Source of the DNA: Liquorilactobacillus aquaticus DSM 21051
Lineage (GTDB): Bacteria; Bacillota; Bacilli; Lactobacillales; Lactobacillaceae
Direction of reading: 5' to 3'
DNA length: 64,000 bases
Assembly: GCF_001436755.1 (NCBI RefSeq)
Contig: NZ_AYZD01000033.1
Location: 1,044-65,043, forward strand
In this document: positions 55,290 to 62,894 of the stretch, piece by piece
Position numbering within the stretch: the first letter of the stretch is position 1
Layout of the letters: each line of letters begins with the position of its first letter
Position numbers and translations under genes: made by a program
The notes under the pieces: generated by a model
Databases searched by the model: none
The model's input: only the letters and a program-made list of their open reading frames with translations
What the model was told of the DNA's origin: nothing

Positions 55290-56623
55290 GCTACTGGTTA
55301 GATTTAACTTTTTTTAAAATGGGATTTTGGATTACTTGGGCACTGATTCCCGTAGTTGTTGAAGTTTTACCGGCTTTCTTTTCGAGTATCTGGTTGATTG
55401 TTCAGCATTGGCATCCGGTCAAGTTGAAAGTTCCTGAAAAGCTACCGGTAATTTCGTTGATTATCCCTGTATATAATTCAGAAGCAACTTTGTATGACTG
55501 TATTCGCTCAGTTAATGACTCATCATATCCAAGTAATTTAGTTCAAATTATTTTGGCAGATAATCAAAGTACAGATAACAGTTTTGCAGTCTATGAACGA
55601 GCACAAAATGAATTTCCCAATTTGAATCTCCGCTTGATCCGAACTGAACAAGGCAAGGCTAAAGCTTTGAACTCAGCAATCTATAGCAGTATTGGCACCT
55701 ATATTATCAACATTGACAGTGATGGAGTTCTTGAAAAGAATGCTTTAATGAATATGGTCTTGCGGTTCGAAAATGACTCGAAATTAGCGGCACTTACAGG
55801 AACGATTTTACCGCAAAAAGAGCTGATTAGATCTTCTAAAAAAAGGAGTCTACGGCTGCTGCAGCGAAATGAATATTTTGAATATGCGCAAGCATTTCTT
55901 TCAGGCAGAATAATTGAATCACGTAGCAATCGATTATTTACCATGTCAGGAGCTTTTTCAGCTTTTCGTAAAAATGATCTGCTTCAAACCTTTCTGTATA
56001 ATACAGGGACAATCGGTGAAGATACTGACATGACTTTTCAAATGCGTGACAGATTAAAGAGCAAAGTGGCTATTTGTTCAGATGCGATCTTCTATATTGA
56101 GCCTATCGACAGTTTGGATGACCTCTATATCCAAAGACAACGTTGGCAAACGGGTGAGTTAGAGGTTGTAGATAAAAACGAATCGGATTTGAAACTAAAA
56201 TCATTTTTCAGAAGTTTTCTTGTCCGTCGGATGATGTTAGATCATACTTTTTTGTTTCCTAAGCTTATCTGGTCAGCCGCCAGTATTGTTTTGCTTTTTC
56301 TAGGTTATTCATGGGTCATTCTTTTAATGTCTTATTTGCTCATCTATTTTCTTTATATCGGTGTCAGCTTATTGAACTACATCTGTGTTCTGCTGCTTCT
56401 AAGAGGATTTACTGAGGAGCGAGCCTTTTTCAGAGCGTCATGGTGGGTCGTTTTCACACTCCCATTTTACAATTTCATCTGTTCATGGTTCAGATTGATC
56501 GGTACTCTGAATAGTATGACAAGAAGGTCTAGTTGGAATACGATTCGTTTTAAACAGGAAATAGTGAAGCTGTATCGCCAGTTTTTAGAAGACATAAAAA
56601 CGATAAAAAATAAATGGAGGTAG
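55286..56623 (+). CDS. XrtG-associated membrane GT2 glycosyltransferase
   Basis: A 445-residue processive-type GT2 enzyme. After an N-terminal membrane helix come VISLIIPVYNSEATLYDCI, DNQSTDNS, the DxD-type motif NIDSDG (Asp144-Asp146), GEDTDMTFQMRD and QRQRW (residues 283-287), then several C-terminal membrane helices. It resembles cellulose/hyaluronan synthase-like enzymes and matches the glycosyltransferase regularly found with XrtG. The GTG at 55286 is preferred (AAGGAAG 9 nt upstream, overlapping the xrtG stop); an in-frame ATG at 55247 would overlap xrtG by 43 bp. It probably uses an NDP-sugar at the inner membrane face; product unknown. Confidence 0.9.
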   Translation: MSYWLDLTFFKMGFWITWALIPVVVEVLPAFFSSIWLIVQHWHPVKLKVPEKLPVISLIIPVYNSEATLYDCIRSVNDSSYPSNLVQIILADNQSTDNSFAVYERAQNEFPNLNLRLIRTEQGKAKALNSAIYSSIGTYIINIDSDGVLEKNALMNMVLRFENDSKLAALTGTILPQKELIRSSKKRSLRLLQRNEYFEYAQAFLSGRIIESRSNRLFTMSGAFSAFRKNDLLQTFLYNTGTIGEDTDMTFQMRDRLKSKVAICSDAIFYIEPIDSLDDLYIQRQRWQTGELEVVDKNESDLKLKSFFRSFLVRRMMLDHTFLFPKLIWSAASIVLLFLGYSWVILLMSYLLIYFLYIGVSLLNYICVLLLLRGFTEERAFFRASWWVVFTLPFYNFICSWFRLIGTLNSMTRRSSWNTIRFKQEIVKLYRQFLEDIKTIKNKWR

Positions 56624-56626
56624 TTT

Positions 56627-56998
56627 ATGTCACAACTCAATTACAGTTACAGAATAAAATCATACTTTAATGCGAGCCATGCGATTCGATGGGAGAATGG
56701 GACTGGTCAAAAGCATACGCACACTTGGGAGGTTATTTGCGAACTCAGTAGCCAAAGCGAGCAAACAGTGATTTTCAGTGATATTGAAAAAGCTTTGAAC
56801 GGAGTATTTGAAAATATTTCTGGGGGCTTTTTAAATACCTTGGAAGATTTCAAGGAGCGCAATCCAACTGTTGAAAATGTTACGTTGTGGTTGTATCGTT
56901 TGATTACACATGCTTTAGAGCAGTTGGATGTCCAATTGACGCGGCTTGAGGTTAGTGAGTCGCCTACCCGGACGTATTGTATTACAATCAGTGACTAG
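56627..56998 (+). CDS. 6-pyruvoyl-tetrahydropterin-synthase-like protein, XrtG-associated
   Basis: A 123-residue T-fold protein related to PTPS/QueD. It keeps the metal-binding His set, His18 in FNASHAI and His30/His32 in KHTHTWEV, and the late ESPTRT segment corresponding to the pterin-site Glu of the family. The usual catalytic Cys position is not evident. This PTPS-like partner is known from XrtG loci, but its job there is unexplained. The ribosome site is ATGGAGG, 3 bp after the GT2 gene. Confidence 0.85.
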   Translation: MSQLNYSYRIKSYFNASHAIRWENGTGQKHTHTWEVICELSSQSEQTVIFSDIEKALNGVFENISGGFLNTLEDFKERNPTVENVTLWLYRLITHALEQLDVQLTRLEVSESPTRTYCITISD

Positions 56999-57012
56999 AA
57001 AATGGTGATAAA

Positions 57013-58587
57013 ATGTTTAAGCGCATCTTCAAAATAATGAATTCAGGCACTTTAATTTTGTTCAGCTTTTTTATTTTGCTAACATTCTTTTTTGCGTTGA
57101 CTTCATCAAATATTATTTTAGGTGATAATCAAATTACTGGGGCTGGGACAACTTTTTTCACGACAGTATGGTTGATCATATTAGGAGCGATTGTAATTTG
57201 TTTCAAGACTTTCAAGAAAGTCAATCGGTTCATGTATTATCTTTTCATAAAGCAGCGCCTCAAAACTGCGACTATTTTACTTTTGCTGGTCATTTGCGGA
57301 CAAGTTTTCTTTGTTTTAACCGTCCATCCAGCAATCGGTTTCGATGCAGGAGCAATCCATCAGGCGTTAACTGATCGAACCAGTGTGGAGATCAAGGCGT
57401 ATTACAGTATCAACTACAATAACTTGCCTTTATTGCTGCTGCAGAATTTTTTTGTTCAACTGTTCGCATCAAAAACATGGCTTTTCTTTGATTTATTGAC
57501 GTTGTTGTTTGTTGATCTATCAATGCTTTTTAATCTTATAAGTGTCGCAATTGTTGACCGTTCAAGGTTGGCTACGGCTATTTATCTCCATGTCGGTTGG
57601 CTGTTGGTTTTTCCCATGATTATTGTACCTTATACAGATACATGGGTCCTCCCGATCGTTTCGGGCTATCTTCTATGTTATTGTATTGCAAAAAGTAAAA
57701 AAACGAATCTTTTAATAAAGCTGCTGGCAATTATAGGATTCAGCATTCTACTGGTCGCAGCATACTTTCTTAAACCTTCAGCAGTTATTGGTGGAATCGC
57801 AATCGGAATTGGTGAGTTGTTGTTTTCTTTATCGAAGCTTAGTCTTTCTAAATGGCGCAGTTGGTATTCCTTGGGGGCTATTCTCTTTTCTGGTGTAGTG
57901 ATTTTGGGAAGTCATCAGATGATCAATCAGCGAATCACGGGCCAAAAATATATTCAAGTTGATCAGTCAAGAGCAATTCCAGCGATTCATTTTATCAGCA
58001 TGGGTGTCTCCGGGGACGGAGGATATAATCCTAAGGATGCACTTGCAATGGCGCAAATTCCAACTAAAGCAGGTCGTACTGCATACTCAAGAAAGATGCT
58101 GGTAAAGCGGCTCAAGAACAAAGGCTTTTTCGGTTATATTAGTTTTCTTTTTAAGAAACACCAGGCTAATACTGCTGATGGGTCGTTTGCTTGGGTCAAG
58201 GAAGGGCACTTTATCGCTGAGAATCCCAAGCCATCCAAGCACGGTTGGGCGGGACAATTAAAACAATTTATTTATCTGTATGGAACACGTTTAGGTGATT
58301 TCCGGTTTGCTGCACAACTGTGGTGGATTATTTTACTCGGAATAATTGCTCTAAGTTGGCGTGACCGAAGAAGTTTTGTTCAGATACTGCGATTAGCGCT
58401 GATCGGCGGTTTTATATATCTTCTAATTTTCGAAGGCGGAAGAAGCCGCTATTTAATTCAGTTCTTACCATATTTTCTGATTATGGGAGCTTTGACATTT
58501 AAGCACTCACTTCAAACCATGGAAGAGTTAATTTCTTTTTTGCGGTATGGGAATACTGGAAATAAGCCGGGTAACAAAAAGAAATAA
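57013..58587 (+). CDS. XrtG-associated integral membrane protein, GT-C-like
   Basis: A 524-residue protein with about twelve membrane helices. The first large extracytoplasmic loop carries Asp111 in IGFDAGAIHQALTD, the place where GT-C glycosyltransferases (PMT/ArnT type) have their catalytic acidic residue. A C-terminal outer region includes GVSGDGGYNPKDAL, and FEGGRSRYLIQFLPYF lies in a late helix. This suggests a polyprenyl-phosphate-sugar-dependent transferase acting outside the membrane. It is the last gene of the operon, followed by a terminator. GT-C assignment is an inference from topology and one motif; association with XrtG is known. Confidence 0.8.
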   Translation: MFKRIFKIMNSGTLILFSFFILLTFFFALTSSNIILGDNQITGAGTTFFTTVWLIILGAIVICFKTFKKVNRFMYYLFIKQRLKTATILLLLVICGQVFFVLTVHPAIGFDAGAIHQALTDRTSVEIKAYYSINYNNLPLLLLQNFFVQLFASKTWLFFDLLTLLFVDLSMLFNLISVAIVDRSRLATAIYLHVGWLLVFPMIIVPYTDTWVLPIVSGYLLCYCIAKSKKTNLLIKLLAIIGFSILLVAAYFLKPSAVIGGIAIGIGELLFSLSKLSLSKWRSWYSLGAILFSGVVILGSHQMINQRITGQKYIQVDQSRAIPAIHFISMGVSGDGGYNPKDALAMAQIPTKAGRTAYSRKMLVKRLKNKGFFGYISFLFKKHQANTADGSFAWVKEGHFIAENPKPSKHGWAGQLKQFIYLYGTRLGDFRFAAQLWWIILLGIIALSWRDRRSFVQILRLALIGGFIYLLIFEGGRSRYLIQFLPYFLIMGALTFKHSLQTMEELISFLRYGNTGNKPGNKKK

Positions 58588-58635
58588 ACTGAGCTTCGGC
58601 AAATTAGCAGGTGTTGACCAATATCACAGATATCT

Positions 58636-58668
58636 AAAAACAAGGCAGATAATTATGCCTTGTTTTTT
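58636..58668 (+). terminator. Rho-independent terminator of the XrtG operon
   Basis: AAAACAAGGCA to 58647 pairs with TGCCTTGTTTT from about 58656 around an 8-nt loop, with a continuing T-run. Confidence 0.92.
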
Positions 58669-58743
58669 ATATTCTGTAAGTAGTAGTTGCTGCAAAAATA
58701 TAATAGTTTAAGACATATGGGAAGGACAAAATGTGTGGAATGA

Positions 58744-58962
58744 ACAACTAATGTTTATTGCCAAAAAGCTTGCTATACAGAAAGGGGTTATCAACGTCTT
58801 AATAAAAAACTTAAAACTAATTACTTAAATGATGAGATTGGGTCATTGATTCAATAAGTTATTCTTGAAGCAGTACATTCTAAAAAAGTGGGAATGACAA
58901 GGGCACATGGAGTCGCTCTATTTTTTTGAAAAATTAGCTATCATTTTGTTGAAAGAAAGTAA
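58744..58962 (+). pseudogene. Possible decayed gene fragment
   Basis: Within the gene-free stretch 58669-59027, one frame reads like protein but is broken by two stops, TAA at 58855 and TGA near 58927. The pieces are RGYQRLNKKLKTNYLNDEIG, VILEAVHSKKVGMTRAHGV and KISYHFVERK. No start codon or family could be recognised. It may be the end of a lost gene or chance. Confidence 0.25.
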
Positions 58963-59027
58963 CTGTTTATTGTTGAAAAACCACAATTCATAATATTTCA
59001 ACCATCGAAATGTTGCCAAATAGTCAT

Positions 59028-59055
59028 TTGACTTCGGTTATGGAGTTCGTATAAT
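59028..59055 (+). promoter_or_regulatory. Promoter of the MFS permease gene
   Basis: TTGACT at 59028-59033 and TATAAT at 59050-59055 are separated by 16 bp, 45 bp before the start codon. Confidence 0.72.
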
Positions 59056-59099
59056 CAAAACGGAAGCACTTACAAACAAATGATTATAAGGCAGGTGAA

Positions 59100-60308
59100 A
59101 TGATGTTCAAAAGAAGAGTCTATTGGGCAATTAGTGCATATTTTTTCTTTTTCTTTGTCAGTTTTGCGGCATGTTATTCACTATATTCGATTTGGCTAAG
59201 TAAGTCTCTTGGATTAAGTGCGACTGATTCAGGAATCGTTTTTGGCCTTAATGCTGCAGTAACGCTAGCTGCCCAACCACTTTACGGATACATTCTCGAT
59301 AAATTAGGTTTAAAGAAAAACGTATTGATTTTCTTGGGAGTATTATTATCTTTTTCAGGACCTTTTTTCATATACGTTTACGGAAATTTGCTAATCAGCA
59401 ATTTAATATTTGGATCACTTATCGGTGGGGCGTACGTTGGAATTGGATTTCAAGCTGGGTCAAGTGCGCTTGAGTCTTACGCACAAAAAATTAGCTTGAG
59501 GTATGGGTTTGAATATGGTCGTGCCAGAATGTGGGGTTCGTTAGGCTGGGCCGCGATTACTGTTTTTGCAGGAAAGCTTTTTAATTTAAATCCAGATTAT
59601 AATTATTGGATTGCTTCTTTTTCAGCCTTAATTATGCTGGCTATTATTCTGATGACCAAAATTGATGTCAGTCAAGAGGATCTAAGTCAATCTCGATCTG
59701 TGTCACTTGGCGACTTAAAAGCATTGCTTAAACTAAAAGATTTTTGGGTACTGGTACTTTTCTCATTGGGAGTAACATGTGCTTACAACTTATATGATCA
59801 GCAGTATGCAGCCTATTTTTATACGCTGTTTGTTTCTAGAGCACAAGGTAGTCAAATTTATGGGTACGTTAACTCACTACAAGTGATCCTTGAAGCGGGA
59901 ATGATGTTTGTAGTTCCCAAACTGGTTAACAAACTAGGTGCTAGAAATTCATTGCTTCTAGCGGGACTCGTCATGTCAATTAGAATTATTCTTTCAGGTG
60001 TTGTTTCAGGACCATTTTTACTGGCTATTATGAAATTGGTCGAGGCTTTTGAAATTCCAACATTTCTAGTAGCCATTTTTAAATATTTGAATCAAAACTT
60101 TGAATTACGCTTATCATCAATACTATATCTTTTCGGATTTCAATTTTCTCGGCAAATCGGTCAAATTATTTTATCAGTTTTAATTGGAAGTGCTTATGAT
60201 CAGTTTGGCTTTAGAATGTCATACATTTTTTTAGGATCATTCTCGCTGATTTTTGACGCTATTTCATTTTTCATGTTAAAAAAATCTGGTGCCAAGATAG
60301 ATAATTAA
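59100..60308 (+). CDS. MFS oligosaccharide:H+ symporter (LacY/raffinose-permease type)
   Basis: A 402-residue 12-helix transporter. It has the N-terminal YWAISAYFFFFFVSFAACYSLYSIWL, GIVFGLNAAVTLAAQPLYGYILDKLGLKKN (split by the MFS motif-A loop), and RYGFEYGRARMWGSLGWA, all typical of the OHS family that includes LacY, RafB and CscB. It is convergent with the AraC regulator and near a GH32 hydrolase, so sucrose, raffinose or a fructo-oligosaccharide is the likely substrate. ATG 59100 or the adjacent ATG 59103 follows GCAGGTG. Confidence 0.88.
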   Translation: MMFKRRVYWAISAYFFFFFVSFAACYSLYSIWLSKSLGLSATDSGIVFGLNAAVTLAAQPLYGYILDKLGLKKNVLIFLGVLLSFSGPFFIYVYGNLLISNLIFGSLIGGAYVGIGFQAGSSALESYAQKISLRYGFEYGRARMWGSLGWAAITVFAGKLFNLNPDYNYWIASFSALIMLAIILMTKIDVSQEDLSQSRSVSLGDLKALLKLKDFWVLVLFSLGVTCAYNLYDQQYAAYFYTLFVSRAQGSQIYGYVNSLQVILEAGMMFVVPKLVNKLGARNSLLLAGLVMSIRIILSGVVSGPFLLAIMKLVEAFEIPTFLVAIFKYLNQNFELRLSSILYLFGFQFSRQIGQIILSVLIGSAYDQFGFRMSYIFLGSFSLIFDAISFFMLKKSGAKIDN

Positions 60309-60355
60309 GCAAGAAAACTGACTATTAAACATCTTAAATTGCATAATATATGTTT

Positions 60356-60403
60356 AAAAACGGAATTGGATCAAACGTTATATTTTGATCCAATTCCGTT
60401 TTT
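60356..60403. terminator. Bidirectional terminator between MFS and AraC genes
   Basis: AAAAACGGAATTGGATCAAA at 60356-60375 is the exact complement of 60383-60402, a perfect 20-bp stem with A-run on one side and T-run on the other. It serves both convergent genes. Confidence 0.95.
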
Positions 60404-60406
60404 ATA

Positions 60407-61267
60407 TTATTTTTGACGGTACTTTTTTAATTGAATAGAGCTGTTGACGTTTGAACGATAAAGGCTAGGGGATAGGCCGGTAAAATGTTTGAAAGCTCTA
60501 GAAAAATGCAATGGATTAGAGTAGCCGCACGAGTACGCAATAATATTGATCCAGTCATCAGTTGTTTCTAATAATTCACGTGCTTTGCGCATCCGGCATT
60601 TTGTTAGATACTCTTTTGGACCTACACCAATAACATTTTTAAAAATTTTATACAAATAGGTACGGTCTAATGACATATATTCAACGACATCGTTGACCGA
60701 GATAGGGGTTTCGTAATTATTTTGAATATATTGCATAGCTTTGGTGAAGAGCTTGTCAGAAGAGTTTTGTTCGTCCAGCAGGTTTTTGGGATACATTAGT
60801 TGTAATTGATCCAGAATCTGTAGGAGTTTTGATGTGTAAATGAGATCATTTTCGCGATCCATGTGAGATAATTCTAAGAGTTCAAATATTTTATCACGAA
60901 TAATTTGGGCATGATGATCGCTGACAAAGAAAATTGGATTTGTATGATCAATATTTATTCTTTTCATATATTCAATAGCTAATTTCCCGGTAAAACGAAT
61001 CCAATGAGTCGTCCACGGATCGTACTTGTCAGCGGACATGGTCACAATTTTTTGCGGTTCAATAAAAAAGAAAGCTCCCTTAGTTAAAGTATATCTTTTA
61101 TTATTGCTAGTAAAGACACCTTTTCCAGCTGAAACATAGTGAATCATGTAACCAGTTCTTCCTGCCGGCCCATAGGTATGCATGGGTTTTGCTAAATCAC
61201 TGCCACCAGATGACAGGTATAGATAGGGATTGTAAGCTTTATTGTTAAAACCGTAAAATTGCACCAT
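60407..61267 (-). CDS. AraC-family transcriptional regulator
   Basis: 286 residues: an N-terminal cupin-like sugar-sensing domain (HTYGPAGRTGYMIHYVSAGKG, GAFFFIEPQKIV) and a C-terminal double helix-turn-helix (PISVNDVVEYMSLDRTYLYK, IAYSCGYSNPLHFSRAFKHF). The RafR/MsmR-type arrangement suggests an activator for oligosaccharide use. It is transcribed away from the PTS/GH32 genes and towards the MFS gene, so it could control both. The ribosome site AAGGAGG is near-perfect. The ligand is not readable. Confidence 0.9.
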   Translation of the reverse strand: MVQFYGFNNKAYNPYLYLSSGGSDLAKPMHTYGPAGRTGYMIHYVSAGKGVFTSNNKRYTLTKGAFFFIEPQKIVTMSADKYDPWTTHWIRFTGKLAIEYMKRINIDHTNPIFFVSDHHAQIIRDKIFELLELSHMDRENDLIYTSKLLQILDQLQLMYPKNLLDEQNSSDKLFTKAMQYIQNNYETPISVNDVVEYMSLDRTYLYKIFKNVIGVGPKEYLTKCRMRKARELLETTDDWINIIAYSCGYSNPLHFSRAFKHFTGLSPSLYRSNVNSSIQLKKYRQK

Positions 61268-61320
61268 TTGTGTGACCTCCTTGCATTATTTCGCTATGTT
61301 TATGCAACATTTTACCATAT

Positions 61321-61346
61321 GATAAGCGTTTTCACAATTCTATAAT
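61321..61346 (+). promoter_or_regulatory. cre (CcpA) site next to promoter -10 of the sucrose PTS operon
   Basis: On the minus strand GTGAAAACGCTTATC (61321-61335) fits the catabolite-responsive element TGNAANCGNTNNCA closely. It ends 5 bp before TATAAT at 61341-61346, covering the -35 area, the position expected for glucose repression of the PTS/GH32 genes. Confidence 0.72.
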
Positions 61347-61409
61347 AAAGTTATTAAGAAGTCCTGCAGGTTCTTATTTTAGTCAAATATTTTACCGGGG
61401 GGTAATTCT

Positions 61410-62861
61410 ATGAAACACGAACGCGAAACCTATGAAAAAATTTCTGATGGTATTCTGACAGCAATTGGTGGGAAAGATAACGCTATTGAGGCTTTCCATT
61501 GTGCTACAAGACTTAGAATCAATTTGAAAGATACAAGCAAAGTTAATGCCGATGCAATTGCTCAGTTAGACCTTGTAAAAGGAGTTAATATTAATCGTAA
61601 TCAACTACAAATTATTTTTGGGGCAGGTTTAGTTGATGAAGTAACTTCCGTTTTTATTCAACATACTGGTATTCCTGCTCAAAGTACAGAAAATAATGTG
61701 ACAGAGAAGACTGCAGATGACCCGAAACAAGAAAAAAGCTGGTTTTCACGGTTTCTTGATGATTTAACGGGTGTATTTTCCGATATTCTGCCAGGAATTT
61801 TAGCCGGTGGTATTTTAATTGGGGTCAATAACTTATTTACGCAAAAAATATTCGGTAGTCAGTCATTAGTTCAGGCAATACCAGGCCTAAGTGGTATTTC
61901 AGTGATTATAAATCTAGGTGCATCTGGAATTTTTGCAATGCTGCCATTACTTGTCTGCTATGCTGCTACTAAAAGATATGGTGGTAGGCCGGTAATGGGG
62001 TTAGCGATTGGAACGGTTATGATGTCTTCAAGTCTTCCGGCGATGGCCGATGTACAAACAGGTGCAGCTAAGGCTTTGATTGCTAATATTTTTGGCTGGC
62101 ATTTATCACTGACAGGTTTTGGCGGTCAAATCATAGTGGCGTTAATAATGGGTTATATTGTTGCTAAAACTGATAATTTTTTTCAAAAGAAACTTCCAGG
62201 TGTTATTCAGTTCGTTTTAGCGCCGATGCTGACAATATTAGTAGCTTCATTCCTGTTATTTATGGTAATCGGACCTGTTGGAGTAGCATTGTCGACTTGG
62301 ATAACTAATGGTTTGGTTTGGATGTCCGGAGCTTTTGGAATTTTTGGATATATTATTTTTGGTGGAATTCAACAATTGATCGTTATCACAGGTCTACACA
62401 ATATGTTTGGTGCAGTCGAAGCACAATTAATCGCTACAACAAAGTATGATTTTCTAAATCCGCTTTTTTCAGGAGCCTTGATGGGCCAAGGCGGCGGGGT
62501 GCTTGGTTATATGCTGCTTAACCGCAAAAGTAAAAAAGCACAAGAGGTTGGTATTTCGGCTTTCTTCTCGGTCCTATTTGGAATATCCGAGCCGGCCTTA
62601 TTCGGAATTAACATTAAAAACCGGTATCCATTAATTGGTGGTTGTATTGGAGGAGCTGTGGCAGGTGGTTTTACCTATCTAACTAAAATTACTGCTGTTG
62701 CATTCGGAACAACTGGATTGACTGGCATTGCAATTGCGGCTCCACAAAATAATGGTTACTTAAACTATATTTTAATGAATTTAATTGGATGTTTGGTTGG
62801 AATGATTGCAACAATCATAATTGGAAAATTTTTTATCAAAAAACAAAATCAAACTGCATAA
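61410..62861 (+). CDS. PTS sucrose/beta-glucoside-type EIIBC component
   Basis: A 483-residue fusion: EIIB (residues 1-~90) with phosphocysteine Cys31 in FHCATRLRI, a linker, then EIIC with about ten helices including ILPGILAGGILIGVNNLF, GGIQQLIVITGLHNMFGAVEAQ and FGISEPALFGINIKNRYPL. There is no EIIA domain, so it depends on an EIIA made elsewhere, as known for sucrose EIIBC proteins. The GH32 gene follows after 33 bp, which makes sucrose or a related fructoside the likely substrate. The ribosome site is CGGGGGG. Confidence 0.9.
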   Translation: MKHERETYEKISDGILTAIGGKDNAIEAFHCATRLRINLKDTSKVNADAIAQLDLVKGVNINRNQLQIIFGAGLVDEVTSVFIQHTGIPAQSTENNVTEKTADDPKQEKSWFSRFLDDLTGVFSDILPGILAGGILIGVNNLFTQKIFGSQSLVQAIPGLSGISVIINLGASGIFAMLPLLVCYAATKRYGGRPVMGLAIGTVMMSSSLPAMADVQTGAAKALIANIFGWHLSLTGFGGQIIVALIMGYIVAKTDNFFQKKLPGVIQFVLAPMLTILVASFLLFMVIGPVGVALSTWITNGLVWMSGAFGIFGYIIFGGIQQLIVITGLHNMFGAVEAQLIATTKYDFLNPLFSGALMGQGGGVLGYMLLNRKSKKAQEVGISAFFSVLFGISEPALFGINIKNRYPLIGGCIGGAVAGGFTYLTKITAVAFGTTGLTGIAIAAPQNNGYLNYILMNLIGCLVGMIATIIIGKFFIKKQNQTA

Positions 62862-62894
62862 TAAATTCATGTAGTTAGCGTGGAGGACAAGAGA

